A stretch of DNA of 64,000 bases from Martelella lutilitoris (GCF_016598595.1 NZ_CP066786.1:2751501-2815500); one strand, 5' to 3'; shown: positions 18,907 through 27,766, counted from the first letter of the stretch. Notes: generated by a model from the sequence alone, not told the origin. A program made the numbers and translations.

Positions 18907-19646
18907 TTCTTGCCTCCTAGGGCTTTGGCGATTGCCTTGATTGCGGCCATAAAAAAAGCCGCCCATGCGGACGGCGGGGTTTCGGGCTGTGTCGGTGCGT
19001 CAGGTGGCGGATCGCTCTGTGCGGGCTTCTGTGGCGATTTCTCGACCGCCTTGGCGGTGTATCCGCCTGCCTTGAGCGCGGTCTCGAATGCCAGCGCATA
19101 CTTGCCGATCATCACTTGCTTGTCAGTGCCGTTGATGATGCGGCGAGCGTTCGAGAACTCCCGAAGGTCTTCGGCGTCCGGCTCGTCAACCCCGTCCAGA
19201 TAGTCTGACAGGCTCTTGCCGGTAAACCAGCCCTCGGCCATGCCGTCGAACAGGATCGCGGTAGCGTTCTTCAGATCCATAACGAGTTCGGGATAGCGGA
19301 CGAAATCAACGCCGAGCTTTTTCGACGCCTTCTCGTAATTGAAAAGCCACGTTAGTTGAACGAAGCCGCGCCCGTAGTAGACCTTGCCATAGGGGCCGTC
19401 AGGCTGTCCGTATTCGCGCCCCTTGCCCTTTCCGTATTCCTCGATTGGCTGCATCGTGTGTGCAGTCTCGTGGTAAACGGTCGCGAGCATGTAGGCGAGA
19501 TAGTCAAGCTGCGTTCCGCGCTTTTCGGCCTCATCAAGGATGGCCTCGATACCATCGACCTGCCCCTGCGAGAGGCTCGTTCCGAACACCCCGCTGTCAC
19601 GCTTGCGCAGGGATGCGTAAAAAGCGCTGCGATCAAACTCTGTCAT
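18903..19646 (-). CDS. Phage endolysin, glycoside hydrolase family 19-like
   Basis: The 247-residue protein carries a chitinase/lysozyme-like domain of the GH19 type. The region YMLATVYHETAHTMQPIEEYG contains the acidic catalytic residue, and GPYGKVYYGRGFVQLTWLFNYEKA is the conserved substrate-cleft motif. A proline-rich linker (residues 207-226) leads to a C-terminal amphipathic helix (AWAAFFMAAIKAIAKALGGKK) that may bind membrane. There is no signal peptide, so release should need the neighbouring holins. Confidence 0.85.
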   Translation of the reverse strand: MTEFDRSAFYASLRKRDSGVFGTSLSQGQVDGIEAILDEAEKRGTQLDYLAYMLATVYHETAHTMQPIEEYGKGKGREYGQPDGPYGKVYYGRGFVQLTWLFNYEKASKKLGVDFVRYPELVMDLKNATAILFDGMAEGWFTGKSLSDYLDGVDEPDAEDLREFSNARRIINGTDKQVMIGKYALAFETALKAGGYTAKAVEKSPQKPAQSDPPPDAPTQPETPPSAWAAFFMAAIKAIAKALGGKK

Positions 19647-19707
19647 CGTACTCCCTTTCCCGACCGGCGAGAGCGATCAGGCCTTGTGTGCTGGTTTTCA
19701 TTGTCAT
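19633..19707 (-). pseudogene. Remnant of a lysozyme-type N-terminus (24 codons)
   Basis: From an ATG at 19707 this short frame reads MTMKTSTQGLIALAGREREY and stops inside the start of the endolysin gene. The STQGLIALAGRE stretch resembles the first helix of GH24-type phage lysozymes, but nothing of the catalytic part follows. It may be a decayed or replaced endolysin, or a leader peptide coupling translation into the present endolysin, since its stop lies 13 nt past that start codon. Confidence 0.35.
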
Positions 19708-19787
19708 TTCTCCTTTGCGCAGGGCGTATAGCCATGCGCCGTCAACCGGCCCTCAAGCCAGAGAATGAATTTCTGTTCGTCGGTCAT
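19704..19787 (-). CDS. Possible 27-residue phage microprotein
   Basis: An ATG at 19787 gives MTDEQKFILWLEGRLTAHGY followed by TPCAKEK. The stop overlaps the start of the next small frame by ATGA, so a coupled chain of short genes leads into the endolysin. MTDEQKFILWLEGRL resembles the start of several small phage proteins, but there is no known function. Confidence 0.4.
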   Translation of the reverse strand: MTDEQKFILWLEGRLTAHGYTPCAKEK

Positions 19788-19804
19788 GGATAAAGCTCCG
19801 CCGC

Positions 19805-19823
19805 CCGCCTCATGCGGAGGCGG
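19805..19823 (-). terminator. GC-rich hairpin after the fibre genes
   Basis: A 7-bp stem (CCGCCTC and GAGGCGG with a 5-base loop) lies 43 nt past the LamG-protein stop codon. It has no real U-run, so it may only attenuate transcription into the lysis genes. Confidence 0.3.
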
Positions 19824-19865
19824 TGCGGTCAGTGTGATTCTTGAGGTGAAGTGGCTAGGCGAAGA

Positions 19866-20618
19866 TCAGCCGGCCGGAACGCCGTAGACCGCCTCATTGA
19901 ACGCATGGAGCGCGGCAAGCCGCGCCGCATTGGCCTCGGCGTGCAGGTCGAGGCCGTCAATGATCTGCACGTTGTTGATGTAGCCTTCCCAGTAAGCGCC
20001 GCCGCCAGACGAGATTCCGGAAAGCACGAAACCGGAAGAGGCAAGGTTCTGCACAGTGCCTGTCACAGGCGCGCCGCCGCTGATCGAGACGGATGCGGTG
20101 GTCGTGCCATCGAACGACGCGACGACCGAGAACCATTTGCTTTCGTCATACGCTACGTTGACCTGTCCGGTCCCGCTATTGAGCCGCATATTGCCCGCCG
20201 CCGTGCGCCCGAGAAACCAGTTGTTGCCTGCCGAACCGAGCAACATCTTGTTCGGCGACGCCGTTGTGACCTCGACATATTTCGCGACGAGCGAAACCGT
20301 ATAGGGGCCAGTGGTATCGAGGCCACTGCCGTTGATCAGATACTGCTTTGCACCGACGCCGTCGAAGTGGAGCGCGCTGCCGCCAATGTCCGGCGCGTCC
20401 GCGGCATAAAGCGCCTCGCGATCTGTGTTCGACGGTGTGAGCGTTGCCGCGCCGCCTGCACGGTCGTTAAGCTGCGTGACGTCGCTGCCCGAGACCGCAA
20501 TCAGCGATGGCGCGGGCTGGAACCACGAAAGGCCGGGGATCGCCATCACAGGCGTTGAAGCCAGTTCGTAGGGGACGAGGGGGTCGGTAAAATAACCGTC
20601 AAGCTGAAAACCTGCCAT
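19866..20618 (-). CDS. Phage LamG/concanavalin-like domain protein, fibre-associated
   Basis: The start at 20618 follows AAAGGAG and gives 250 residues. After about 65 residues a lectin-like beta-sandwich runs through ALHFDGVGAKQYLIN, YTVSLVAKYVEV, WFSVVASFDGT and GYINNVQIIDGLDLHAEANAA, the usual LamG/laminin-G_3 pattern. It directly follows the tail fibre gene, so it probably forms a receptor-binding or fibre-tip component that recognises cell-surface sugars. Confidence 0.72.
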   Translation of the reverse strand: MAGFQLDGYFTDPLVPYELASTPVMAIPGLSWFQPAPSLIAVSGSDVTQLNDRAGGAATLTPSNTDREALYAADAPDIGGSALHFDGVGAKQYLINGSGLDTTGPYTVSLVAKYVEVTTASPNKMLLGSAGNNWFLGRTAAGNMRLNSGTGQVNVAYDESKWFSVVASFDGTTTASVSISGGAPVTGTVQNLASSGFVLSGISSGGGAYWEGYINNVQIIDGLDLHAEANAARLAALHAFNEAVYGVPAG

Positions 20619-20629
20619 TTGATGCTCCT

Positions 20630-22738
20630 TTAGGCTGTCGTTACAGGCACGATGTCGCGGCACAGATAGTGCCGAATGTGCGAGGTGGTGTACTGTGGGA
20701 AATAGGGGTGCCAGAAGCTCGGCCGGCCGGTGACATAGATGTCTGTCATACCGCCTGGATGGCCTTCGTCCGTTGTGTTTTCGACCCCGGAAATGACGAT
20801 TTTTGGGTTTGTACCGGTCGGCTCCTGATCAAGCGTGATGATGATCTTTCGGTCCTGGTAAGAGCGGTAGCTGTAAAGCTCCACCGCCGCGATCGATGCC
20901 GACGACGTGTCATCGACGTATTTCAGCCCGTGGCTTTCGAGCGCGAAATTGAGCCAATCCTGATCGAACTCGAGGATGCCATTCGGCCCCTCGATGATGA
21001 TTTCGATCGTTGTGCCGGTTCGAATTGCCGAAACGATGTTGCCGCTACCGTCGCGTTTGGCATGCAACGGCTTGTAGTCGCCGCCGTCGCGGATGATGTC
21101 GTGGACATGCGCGAACAATTCGGCCGTCATAAACTTGCCGACCATGTGAATGCCGTCGTCGGTCGTCCGCTCGTGATAGACCGGCCCGATGCAAACAAGA
21201 TCGGGGTTCGTGAAGGACAGCGACAGAGTTTCGAGCGCGGAGGCCTTGATATCACCGAGCGCTTCCGTGGTCGCGTCGTTGGGCTGATAGGCAAGCACCT
21301 TCGGTCGCACACCGGCTTCGACGTTGCCCGGTAGATCCTCGCCAAAACCGCAGACATAATTGACGAACGCGGTCAGAACGTCCGAATAGCTGTCATAGCC
21401 GGTGTGGGTTTCGTTCTCATGGCCGATCAGAAAATGCGAATACATGATCGATTTGCGGCCGTAGACCGACTGGATCATGGTCGCGGTTTCCTCGACGCTT
21501 CCTTGAATGCTGTCGCCCTTGGTCGTGCCCGGCAGGTATTCAATCAGCGGCGTGCCGCCCTCAGCCGTCGTTACCTGCACGTAAATCTGTTGCGCGCGCT
21601 GGGCGTACTGGTCGTTTGCGATCGCAGAAAACTGGATGACGTCCGGGGTCCACTGGTTGATGCCGCCCTGCTCGAAGTCCCGGCCCGCAGGCGCAAGTGC
21701 GGTAATGTCCCCGGACTGCCATGGCGCGGGCGAGCCGCTGCCGTCTCCGAAATGACGATGGCCGTCAGGCTCAAAAGCGCGGTGACGATCGTAGATACCT
21801 TTGGTCGCGTAGCCGTAAAGGTCTGGAAATCCGCCGCCGTCCAACGTGTTGGACTGGCCCGAGCATGACAGAATGATGAAGTAGTCATTGGTTGCCGCAA
21901 AGGCGAGGCCCGTTCCGGATTTAGGGTAGACGACATCCACGGGGCCGAACATGGTCGGCATAGTGATCAGGTAATGATCGGCATCAAAGCTTCGGTGGTT
22001 GTAGCCGGGCACGCCCGAGAAAAGCTGGCCGTTGACGTTGAGCTTGTCCGCCAGAACTTTCGCGAGGTATTTGATCGTCTCGTCGGTAAAGCGCCAGACA
22101 AAAAGCGATCCGTCAGACTTTTGCGACAGCGATACCTTTCCGCTTTTATCGCGGAGAATAGCGGTCCCGCGATTGTTGTCCGGCAGGTCGCTCGGCGGCG
22201 AACGGCGCATTTTGGCGAGGATATCATGGATAAAGGTCTGGCCCGATCCGAGCACGCCGATCGCCGTTTTCCCGGCCATATCCTTGGCGAGCGGCGTCAT
22301 CGCACTGGAATCGGGAAGATCGGACGTTTCGTTCATCGGCGTGCGAAACGTTCGCATCATGAACGTTCCGGCACGATCCTTCCATCCGCCGATGACGCCT
22401 GCCTTGGAGACAAAGGCCGCGACCCACCCCGGAACCCCGTCATTGAGCAGAAAACGGATTGTCGCCGTTTCCGTTTCCCGTGCATTATCGTCCAGCGCCT
22501 TTTGCTGGGCCGATGATATGGGCATGGCAGACGGAGCCAGGTTTGCGACATCGCCGAGACCAATCTGGGCTTTTGTTGTTCCGTGCGGATTGTCCGTGGC
22601 GCCAGTATGCGCTGTCAGCGCTGTAACGTTCGCCTTTTCGGCAAGGCCCGCGTCGAGGGCCGCTTGGTCTGCCTTCTGATCGACCTTATCAAGCTGCGCA
22701 TCAATACTCGCGCCGGTTCTGTCGGATGTCCAAGCCAT
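20630..22738 (-). CDS. Tail fibre with SGNH-type carbohydrate esterase domain
   Basis: The 702-residue fibre has a short coiled N-terminus and one tail-fibre repeat (TDNPHGTTKAQIGLGDVANL, residues 48-67). A central hydrolase domain spans about 285-545. There GQSN (Ser296) and DDGIH (Asp528, His531) give the Ser and Asp-x-x-His of a sialate-O-acetylesterase-like SGNH enzyme. The C-terminus is beta-rich. It probably deacetylates a surface polysaccharide during adsorption. The fibre assembly gene upstream overlaps its start by one base. Confidence 0.8.
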   Translation of the reverse strand: MAWTSDRTGASIDAQLDKVDQKADQAALDAGLAEKANVTALTAHTGATDNPHGTTKAQIGLGDVANLAPSAMPISSAQQKALDDNARETETATIRFLLNDGVPGWVAAFVSKAGVIGGWKDRAGTFMMRTFRTPMNETSDLPDSSAMTPLAKDMAGKTAIGVLGSGQTFIHDILAKMRRSPPSDLPDNNRGTAILRDKSGKVSLSQKSDGSLFVWRFTDETIKYLAKVLADKLNVNGQLFSGVPGYNHRSFDADHYLITMPTMFGPVDVVYPKSGTGLAFAATNDYFIILSCSGQSNTLDGGGFPDLYGYATKGIYDRHRAFEPDGHRHFGDGSGSPAPWQSGDITALAPAGRDFEQGGINQWTPDVIQFSAIANDQYAQRAQQIYVQVTTAEGGTPLIEYLPGTTKGDSIQGSVEETATMIQSVYGRKSIMYSHFLIGHENETHTGYDSYSDVLTAFVNYVCGFGEDLPGNVEAGVRPKVLAYQPNDATTEALGDIKASALETLSLSFTNPDLVCIGPVYHERTTDDGIHMVGKFMTAELFAHVHDIIRDGGDYKPLHAKRDGSGNIVSAIRTGTTIEIIIEGPNGILEFDQDWLNFALESHGLKYVDDTSSASIAAVELYSYRSYQDRKIIITLDQEPTGTNPKIVISGVENTTDEGHPGGMTDIYVTGRPSFWHPYFPQYTTSHIRHYLCRDIVPVTTA

Positions 22739-23298
22739 TATTCAGCCTCCGGCCATTCGATTGCGTCATACGCTGCTTGTGCAGCCTCGGCGTCTTCTGC
22801 CTCAGCAATCGCCTTCTTGCCGGCAAGCCGCGCGGCCTCGATGGCGCCGCCGATCACGATCCAGTCGCGATAGGCCGTATCGACCACCGTCGCGACATTC
22901 GCCACCGTCTTGCCGGTAATGCCGACCTCGGCTACAAGCAGCGGATAATCGGCCTCGTCCGGCGCTTCCGCCGCAAGATAAGCCGCCGCCTGGCGGGCCT
23001 TTTCGATATAGGCCATAGCCTGGCCGCTGCCGGCGGTGATGTATTTAGACCGCTCGAGCTCCGCCGCTGCGTCAACGCTGGCGGAAAGATACGCGCAGGT
23101 GGCGGCACGATCCGCCGCCGGCTGATCGGCAAGGTTCGGCGTTCCGGTCCCGTCGGCGACAATCCGCTTCCCCTCGGCCTGTCCGGCCAGTAGTTCAGCG
23201 TGCCGCTCCGTCGTGATCGCAACTGCGTCTTCGGGCAAATTTCCGACGATGAGACGATCATCAAGAAAGCCGCCGGCGGCGTTGGACCAGTAAATCAT
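22738..23298 (-). CDS. Tail fibre assembly-like protein
   Basis: The start at 23298 follows GAGGAG and gives 186 residues. The N-terminal part (AVAITTERHAELLAGQAEGKRIVADGTGTPNL) matches the usual start of tail-fibre assembly chaperones. The rest is alanine-rich and helical. Location between two fibre genes supports this. It should help fold or trimerise the fibre encoded directly downstream. Confidence 0.72.
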   Translation of the reverse strand: MIYWSNAAGGFLDDRLIVGNLPEDAVAITTERHAELLAGQAEGKRIVADGTGTPNLADQPAADRAATCAYLSASVDAAAELERSKYITAGSGQAMAYIEKARQAAAYLAAEAPDEADYPLLVAEVGITGKTVANVATVVDTAYRDWIVIGGAIEAARLAGKKAIAEAEDAEAAQAAYDAIEWPEAE

Positions 23299-23308
23299 GG
23301 TAGGCTCC

Positions 23309-23827
23309 TCAATATCCAAGGCACAGGAAGCGGCCGTTGCCGAAGGCGTTGTCGGAGGTCCAGGCCCTCACTTGCGTCAGACTGACGGGATCTGCGCCGA
23401 AGCGGATGAGACCGGCGCCGGTCTCCGTGACAAAGGCATGCAAATGCGCGTTCGGAAAAGCGATCGGCAGCGTGAAATCCGTCGGGTTCGCGCTGACCGC
23501 GCCCTGAAGCCACTGGATGATCAGTCCGCCGGGAAAAACCTGCCAACCGGCAACCGTGAACGATCGACTGGCGGTGAAGGCAGAAACGACCAGTGCGCTG
23601 ATCGCCTGACGCAACTGCGTCAGATCAGTGCGGTCAACGGTAAGACCAGCATCGATGATCGCATTCTCTACCTGGCCCCATGCATAGGCCGTCGTGAAGT
23701 TGAAGAGTTTAAGATCAAGCGGCCCGCACAGATAGCCATTCTGAAGCTCAGATGCGGTCGGCAAACGCATAGTGTCATCAAGCGAGTTCCACGGAACAAC
23801 GCCATCTGTAAAAACGGGATCAGCCAT
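23309..23827 (-). CDS. Phage tail fibre/collar-type protein
   Basis: The 172-residue protein shows a helical N-terminus (TQLRQAISALVVSAF) and a C-terminal domain, WQVFPGGLIIQWLQG to VRAWTSDNAFGNGRFLCLGY. That domain resembles the gp53-like or Mu-type fibre tip, where an IIQWG-like strand precedes an aromatic-rich end. It lies after the DUF2612 baseplate gene, as tail fibre genes commonly do. Confidence 0.72.
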   Translation of the reverse strand: MADPVFTDGVVPWNSLDDTMRLPTASELQNGYLCGPLDLKLFNFTTAYAWGQVENAIIDAGLTVDRTDLTQLRQAISALVVSAFTASRSFTVAGWQVFPGGLIIQWLQGAVSANPTDFTLPIAFPNAHLHAFVTETGAGLIRFGADPVSLTQVRAWTSDNAFGNGRFLCLGY

Positions 23828-23837
23828 TCAGGCCTCC

Positions 23838-24626
23838 TTAGCTGTCGAGATAGAACGGCCCATCTGCCGCGTTGAAGATCAGGCCATCGGACGTGATGAA
23901 CAATTCCGGTAGCGTTGTTTCAGGGTTTTGCCATGTGAAATCGCACCCGAATGGATCGAACTCGATCGGGCACAGCCATTCCGCGCCATCACAAAGCCCA
24001 CCCCAACCACCGCCAAAACCGATAACTTGACCGGTGGCTTGCGAGATATAGGTTTTGATGCCCGGAGGGATCGGCAGCGCGCGGAACGACACCTGTATCA
24101 AAAGGCCCTCCATCTCTGTCAGGAGCCGGCCAGGAGAAACACAGACCCGCGCGCCGCCCATGTTCGTTACGGTGGCAGTTTCGCCCCAAATGGCTTTCAC
24201 GGCAGCCGACAGGCTGTCGATGCCCCATAGCTGTCGCATCTGATAGAGGCGCGCGATGATGTGGCGACGATATAGATCATCGTCCTCAATCGATATGGTT
24301 CCTTCACCTGCATCATTGCAGGCATACCAACTGCCGCCGGCGCAAAATCCTACGATATTGACGTTCTGGCTCCCCGGCGCGCAATCGAATCCCAAAACAG
24401 GAACAGGAACGCAGATGCAATGCTCTCGCGGAAAACCGACCCGCTTGCCGATCAATGTCAGTTGTTCGCCTTCAGCGTCGAGGATATCGAACTTTCTCGG
24501 AAGAGCCTGCGCCCGCTGAAACACGTCGTACATCGCATCCAGATCATGTCGGATCAGCGCAAGCAGTTTTGGGCTCTCTCGGTACTGCGTCAGCACCTCT
24601 CCCATTGCATCGTCGACTATGGTCAT
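23838..24626 (-). CDS. Baseplate protein, DUF2612-like
   Basis: The ATG at 24626 gives 262 residues; a TTG six bases upstream is less likely. The sequence YRRHIIARLYQMRQLWGIDSLSAAVKAIWGE is typical of DUF2612, a baseplate-to-fibre connector in simple contractile tails. A glycine- and cysteine-rich loop (residues 75-105) and a C-terminal WECP-rich tail are unusual additions. It lies between baseplate J and the fibres. Confidence 0.78.
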   Translation of the reverse strand: MTIVDDAMGEVLTQYRESPKLLALIRHDLDAMYDVFQRAQALPRKFDILDAEGEQLTLIGKRVGFPREHCICVPVPVLGFDCAPGSQNVNIVGFCAGGSWYACNDAGEGTISIEDDDLYRRHIIARLYQMRQLWGIDSLSAAVKAIWGETATVTNMGGARVCVSPGRLLTEMEGLLIQVSFRALPIPPGIKTYISQATGQVIGFGGGWGGLCDGAEWLCPIEFDPFGCDFTWQNPETTLPELFITSDGLIFNAADGPFYLDS

Positions 24627-24628
24627 AC

Positions 24629-25528
24629 TCAAGCCGCCGTGATCGTAATGTTATCCAGATCGATCGATGCGATTTCGTCAAAGTCGATGCTGATCGGAAG
24701 GTCAGTGGCCGTGTCACCCACGCGGGCGCCTTGGATTGCCGTGACCTCGACATTCCGCCATGACTGCGCGATGACGGTCCTGATCATGTGTTCCGTGATG
24801 TCGCGCCCGTTCGCGGGGCGATTGGATCCGCTCAAACCATCCTGAAGCGCGGCGGCAATGGCGTTGTTCGATGGCGGCGGGCATCCATCATCACCGTTCG
24901 TTTTGGTGATGTCGAGTTCAAGAAAAATCGGAATATCAGTCGGCCGCATGATGAAGATGTTTCGGCAAACGCCATCGATCTCGGTCGGAACCGGCGTGTT
25001 CCCATAACTACCGATGCCGGGAACGATGAATTGCCGGGCTGTGGTCGCGACTGCTTCGTCGTCACCTCCAATAACCGCCACGCAAACGCTGTGCGCATCT
25101 TGACCGTTTGCATCGGTCGCATCGTCGTCGTTGACATGGATTTTCGCCCATGTCACGCCGGATACATTCAGGATCGCGCGATAGAAATCTGCATCGCGCG
25201 TGTTTGCCGCGCCGGCATTGGTGATTGCCTGCCTGAGGCTTTCATCAAGCTCTCCAGCAGTGCGCGAAATAAGCCGCAGACGAGCAAGAGTATCCAGCCG
25301 CGTATCTTCTGCTTGATCCGGGTCGTAGGACTGATAAACGTCTTCGAAACTCTCCCATACCTGCGAGAGAAGATCGGCGCGAAGCCCATTCAACTGCCCC
25401 ATCGGCGTTTGTGCTGTCTGGATCAATCCGGGCCCGAAAACCTCGATATTCGCAGCCTCAATCTCCGCCAGGATGACCGCAAGCGGCTTACGGTTGAAGC
25501 CGGAAGAGAGAACACCATAATCCGTCAT
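24629..25528 (-). CDS. Baseplate J / gp47-like protein
   Basis: The 299-residue protein forms the baseplate wedge. It begins MTDYGVLSSGFNRKPLAVIL and contains LNGLRADLLSQVWESFEDVYQSYDPDQAEDTRLDTLARL, a Baseplate_J hallmark, followed by INVSG-type strands (ILNVSGVTWAKIHVNDDD). It overlaps the gp25-like gene by ATGA. Confidence 0.9.
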   Translation of the reverse strand: MTDYGVLSSGFNRKPLAVILAEIEAANIEVFGPGLIQTAQTPMGQLNGLRADLLSQVWESFEDVYQSYDPDQAEDTRLDTLARLRLISRTAGELDESLRQAITNAGAANTRDADFYRAILNVSGVTWAKIHVNDDDATDANGQDAHSVCVAVIGGDDEAVATTARQFIVPGIGSYGNTPVPTEIDGVCRNIFIMRPTDIPIFLELDITKTNGDDGCPPPSNNAIAAALQDGLSGSNRPANGRDITEHMIRTVIAQSWRNVEVTAIQGARVGDTATDLPISIDFDEIASIDLDNITITAA

Positions 25529-25884
25529 ACCGTTGCCACCTCGTCATAAATCGTGTTGACCGTGATCGAGCGGATCGAGACGCCGCGCGATGCACGATCG
25601 AACGAGACAGAAAAGCCATCGATCCCGGTCACGCCATCCGTGCTCAAAAGCTCTGCCTTGACGACGCTTTCGGCAAGCGCCGGGTCATAGTTCTGCCCCA
25701 GGATATCCGAGAGCCACGGGACGCCGCAGGCCGTATCGAGGTACCATTCGCCGGAATAGGTCTGGAGCCGCTGCCGACCATGCTGGCCGATCGCTTCCGC
25801 GTCATTGACCATGGCAAGGTTGCCGGCGTCGTCCAGATAGATATCGTTCGTCATCGGATCGATCGCGATTGCTGTTCTGCTCAT
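25525..25884 (-). CDS. Baseplate wedge protein, gp25/GPW-like
   Basis: The ATG at 25884 overlaps the previous stop (TGATG) and gives 119 residues. The order YLDDAGNLAMVNDAEAIGQHGRQRLQTYSGEWYLDTACGVPW is the gp25/W family pattern of this class of phage, forming the inner baseplate sheath initiator. It sits between spike and baseplate J genes, as expected. Confidence 0.85.
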   Translation of the reverse strand: MSRTAIAIDPMTNDIYLDDAGNLAMVNDAEAIGQHGRQRLQTYSGEWYLDTACGVPWLSDILGQNYDPALAESVVKAELLSTDGVTGIDGFSVSFDRASRGVSIRSITVNTIYDEVATV

Positions 25885-26549
25885 CAAAGCACCATTGCTC
25901 TAAGCCTTGCCGCAAGAGCCGCAAGCGCTGCCTGTTGCGTGATTGGCCATGTTCCGGCAGAAGACCCGCTGCTTACCGTTGTCGTGAGAACGCCAAGCGT
26001 CTCGCAAACCTCTGCAAGCAGATCGATGATGTCGCCCTCGGCGCCGGTCATCTGTATCTTACCATCCGGGCTTCCCTTGATCCCGAATTCGCCGCTCGTC
26101 GAGAACCGAAGATGCGTGTTGTCGCCATCAGCGCCGGGCAATGCCGACGAAAGGCTGTCTCCTCCGGCCAGAGAAGCGCGCATAGTCGAAAGGTGGAACG
26201 CGCGGGCATCTGTGGCCGTTGCATCGCTTCCGCCCTCATACGCCTCTGTGGCGCGCATCTGAGGGGTAAGCATAACTCGCGTTCCGGCCGGGACCGGGAA
26301 AGTCAGCCCGGCATTGCCGGTTCGGGGCTGATCAACCGGAACCTCGAACAGGTCCGGAAGGTCTATCGCTTGCCCATCCGGTCCGGTCCATTTGTACAGC
26401 GGGCGCACCGTCGCCGTGCCGCTCGCAGCGTCATAGTCGAGGACCTCGCCGGGGATCGGGCCCCACATTGCATTGCGCTCGCCTTCGGCGATCTGTCCGA
26501 TCGTGTCCTCGGGGCGGTTCGTAGCCTTTCCGATGTAGCCGGGCATCAT
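25884..26549 (-). CDS. Membrane-puncturing spike protein, gp138/baseplate V-like
   Basis: The 221-residue protein starts with an OB-fold region (GPIPGEVLDYDAASGTATVRPLYKW). A beta-helix-like stretch follows (DNTHLRFSTSGEFGIKGSPDGKIQMTGAEGDIID) and then a helical tail. This is the gp138-type central spike at the tip of contractile tails that pierces the outer membrane. Confidence 0.83.
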   Translation of the reverse strand: MMPGYIGKATNRPEDTIGQIAEGERNAMWGPIPGEVLDYDAASGTATVRPLYKWTGPDGQAIDLPDLFEVPVDQPRTGNAGLTFPVPAGTRVMLTPQMRATEAYEGGSDATATDARAFHLSTMRASLAGGDSLSSALPGADGDNTHLRFSTSGEFGIKGSPDGKIQMTGAEGDIIDLLAEVCETLGVLTTTVSSGSSAGTWPITQQAALAALAARLRAMVL

Positions 26550-27427
26550 TTTACCCCTTCGTCAACTTTTCCGCCCTTGATCGCCTCACAGGTCAGATCA
26601 CAGCGAAACTCGCCGTCCTGGTTGTTGCCAGTAAAGCTGACCTCGGAAACGCGATAGATGCCGTTCGACGCGTTCATTTCGAGCGTGTCGCTCTTGATCT
26701 GCACCCGGCGATTGGGCCGGATTTCAGGATTGAGCAGGCATGAGACCCGGACGCCATTATCCGTTATGCTCGGCGTTCCGATCATGCCCGTATCTGGCGT
26801 CAGAAGCACGATGCCGCCGACCGTCCCGTCACCGGGGATGATCTCAAGCGTCTCATTCTGCGAGCTCCAATAGAACTTGTGCCCTTTGCCGATCACATCG
26901 AGCTCGCGGGAGCACATGCCGCACATGGCATAGGGTCGATCGAAGGTCTCTTTCATGTTGTCGGGGAATTTCCACTCTCCCCGCGCCATGCCCTTCTTTT
27001 CCATCTCGGCATAAATGTCTTTGACAACGGTCTTGACCGGCGTTCCTTTCGGGTAGCTTTTCGAGATCGTCGCTTTCCGGATAGCCTTGTCGCCATCACC
27101 GCAAGAGATCGTCGTGATGATGTTGCCGTCTTGGGTTTTCTCGTGCTCGACATCGCGCACCGCGCCTTTGAAGATCACGCCGACATTGCCGTCGTCTCCG
27201 GGGGGGATATACCCGGCCTCGAGCGTGATGCTGTCGAACTCCTTGCCCATGGCGTTGCGATGGCTCTCGGTCAGGTTATACAACCTGATATCGGCCGAGT
27301 TCTGCTTGCTCGAAATCCCCTTGTTGATCGAGAATTCAATCCTGATCTGGTGACCGGTCTCGTTACCCGGATTGATCACCAGTCCGCCCGAAAACTTCGC
27401 GCGGACCTTCCTGAGATATTGGCGAAT
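26546..27427 (-). CDS. Baseplate hub protein, with a probable ATT start codon
   Basis: The product (about 293 residues) has the hub fold of phage late protein D-type: ADIRLYNLTESHRNAM, GAVRDVEHEKTQDGN and a C-terminal YRVSEVSFTGNNQDGEF. The first conventional start is a GTG at 27379, which lacks a ribosome binding site. Sixteen in-frame codons upstream, RQYLRKVRAKFSGGL follows an ATT at 27427 that stands eight bases after a strong GGAGG. I prefer the ATT start; the shorter form is the alternative. Confidence 0.78.
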   Translation of the reverse strand: MRQYLRKVRAKFSGGLVINPGNETGHQIRIEFSINKGISSKQNSADIRLYNLTESHRNAMGKEFDSITLEAGYIPPGDDGNVGVIFKGAVRDVEHEKTQDGNIITTISCGDGDKAIRKATISKSYPKGTPVKTVVKDIYAEMEKKGMARGEWKFPDNMKETFDRPYAMCGMCSRELDVIGKGHKFYWSSQNETLEIIPGDGTVGGIVLLTPDTGMIGTPSITDNGVRVSCLLNPEIRPNRRVQIKSDTLEMNASNGIYRVSEVSFTGNNQDGEFRCDLTCEAIKGGKVDEGVK

Positions 27428-27445
27428 TGTGATACCCTCCGGCGG

Positions 27446-27766
27446 CTATGTGTTTGCCGCCTCATATTCGGCCACAGACGCGGAGAACAGCCGAACCGAA
27501 CCGTCAACCAGTCCAGTGCGCGAAGGCTCTCCACCGTCCCGCATGACCGACGCAAAGATGATCCCGACGCCGAAGTCGAACGCCGCGATAAGGTCAATGC
27601 CGGTCACGACGCGCCGACCATAGAGAACCGGCTCATCATCGACAGACAGATCGAACGACCACCGGTCAATCGTGGTGTTGTATCGCAACCGGATCGTGAC
27701 CCGACGACTGTTGATGATCGTGCCGAATTGCTGATCGGCATGATCGCGGATTTCGAACACGTTCAT
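27446..27766 (-). CDS. Baseplate plug-like protein
   Basis: The 106-residue beta-rich protein has FGTIINSRRVTIRLRYNTTIDRWSFDLSVDDEPVLYGRRVVTGIDL. This matches the small plug proteins (DUF6983-type) found between Dit-like and hub genes in simple contractile-tailed phages. It probably seals the baseplate lumen below the tape measure protein. Confidence 0.7.
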   Translation of the reverse strand: MNVFEIRDHADQQFGTIINSRRVTIRLRYNTTIDRWSFDLSVDDEPVLYGRRVVTGIDLIAAFDFGVGIIFASVMRDGGEPSRTGLVDGSVRLFSASVAEYEAANT

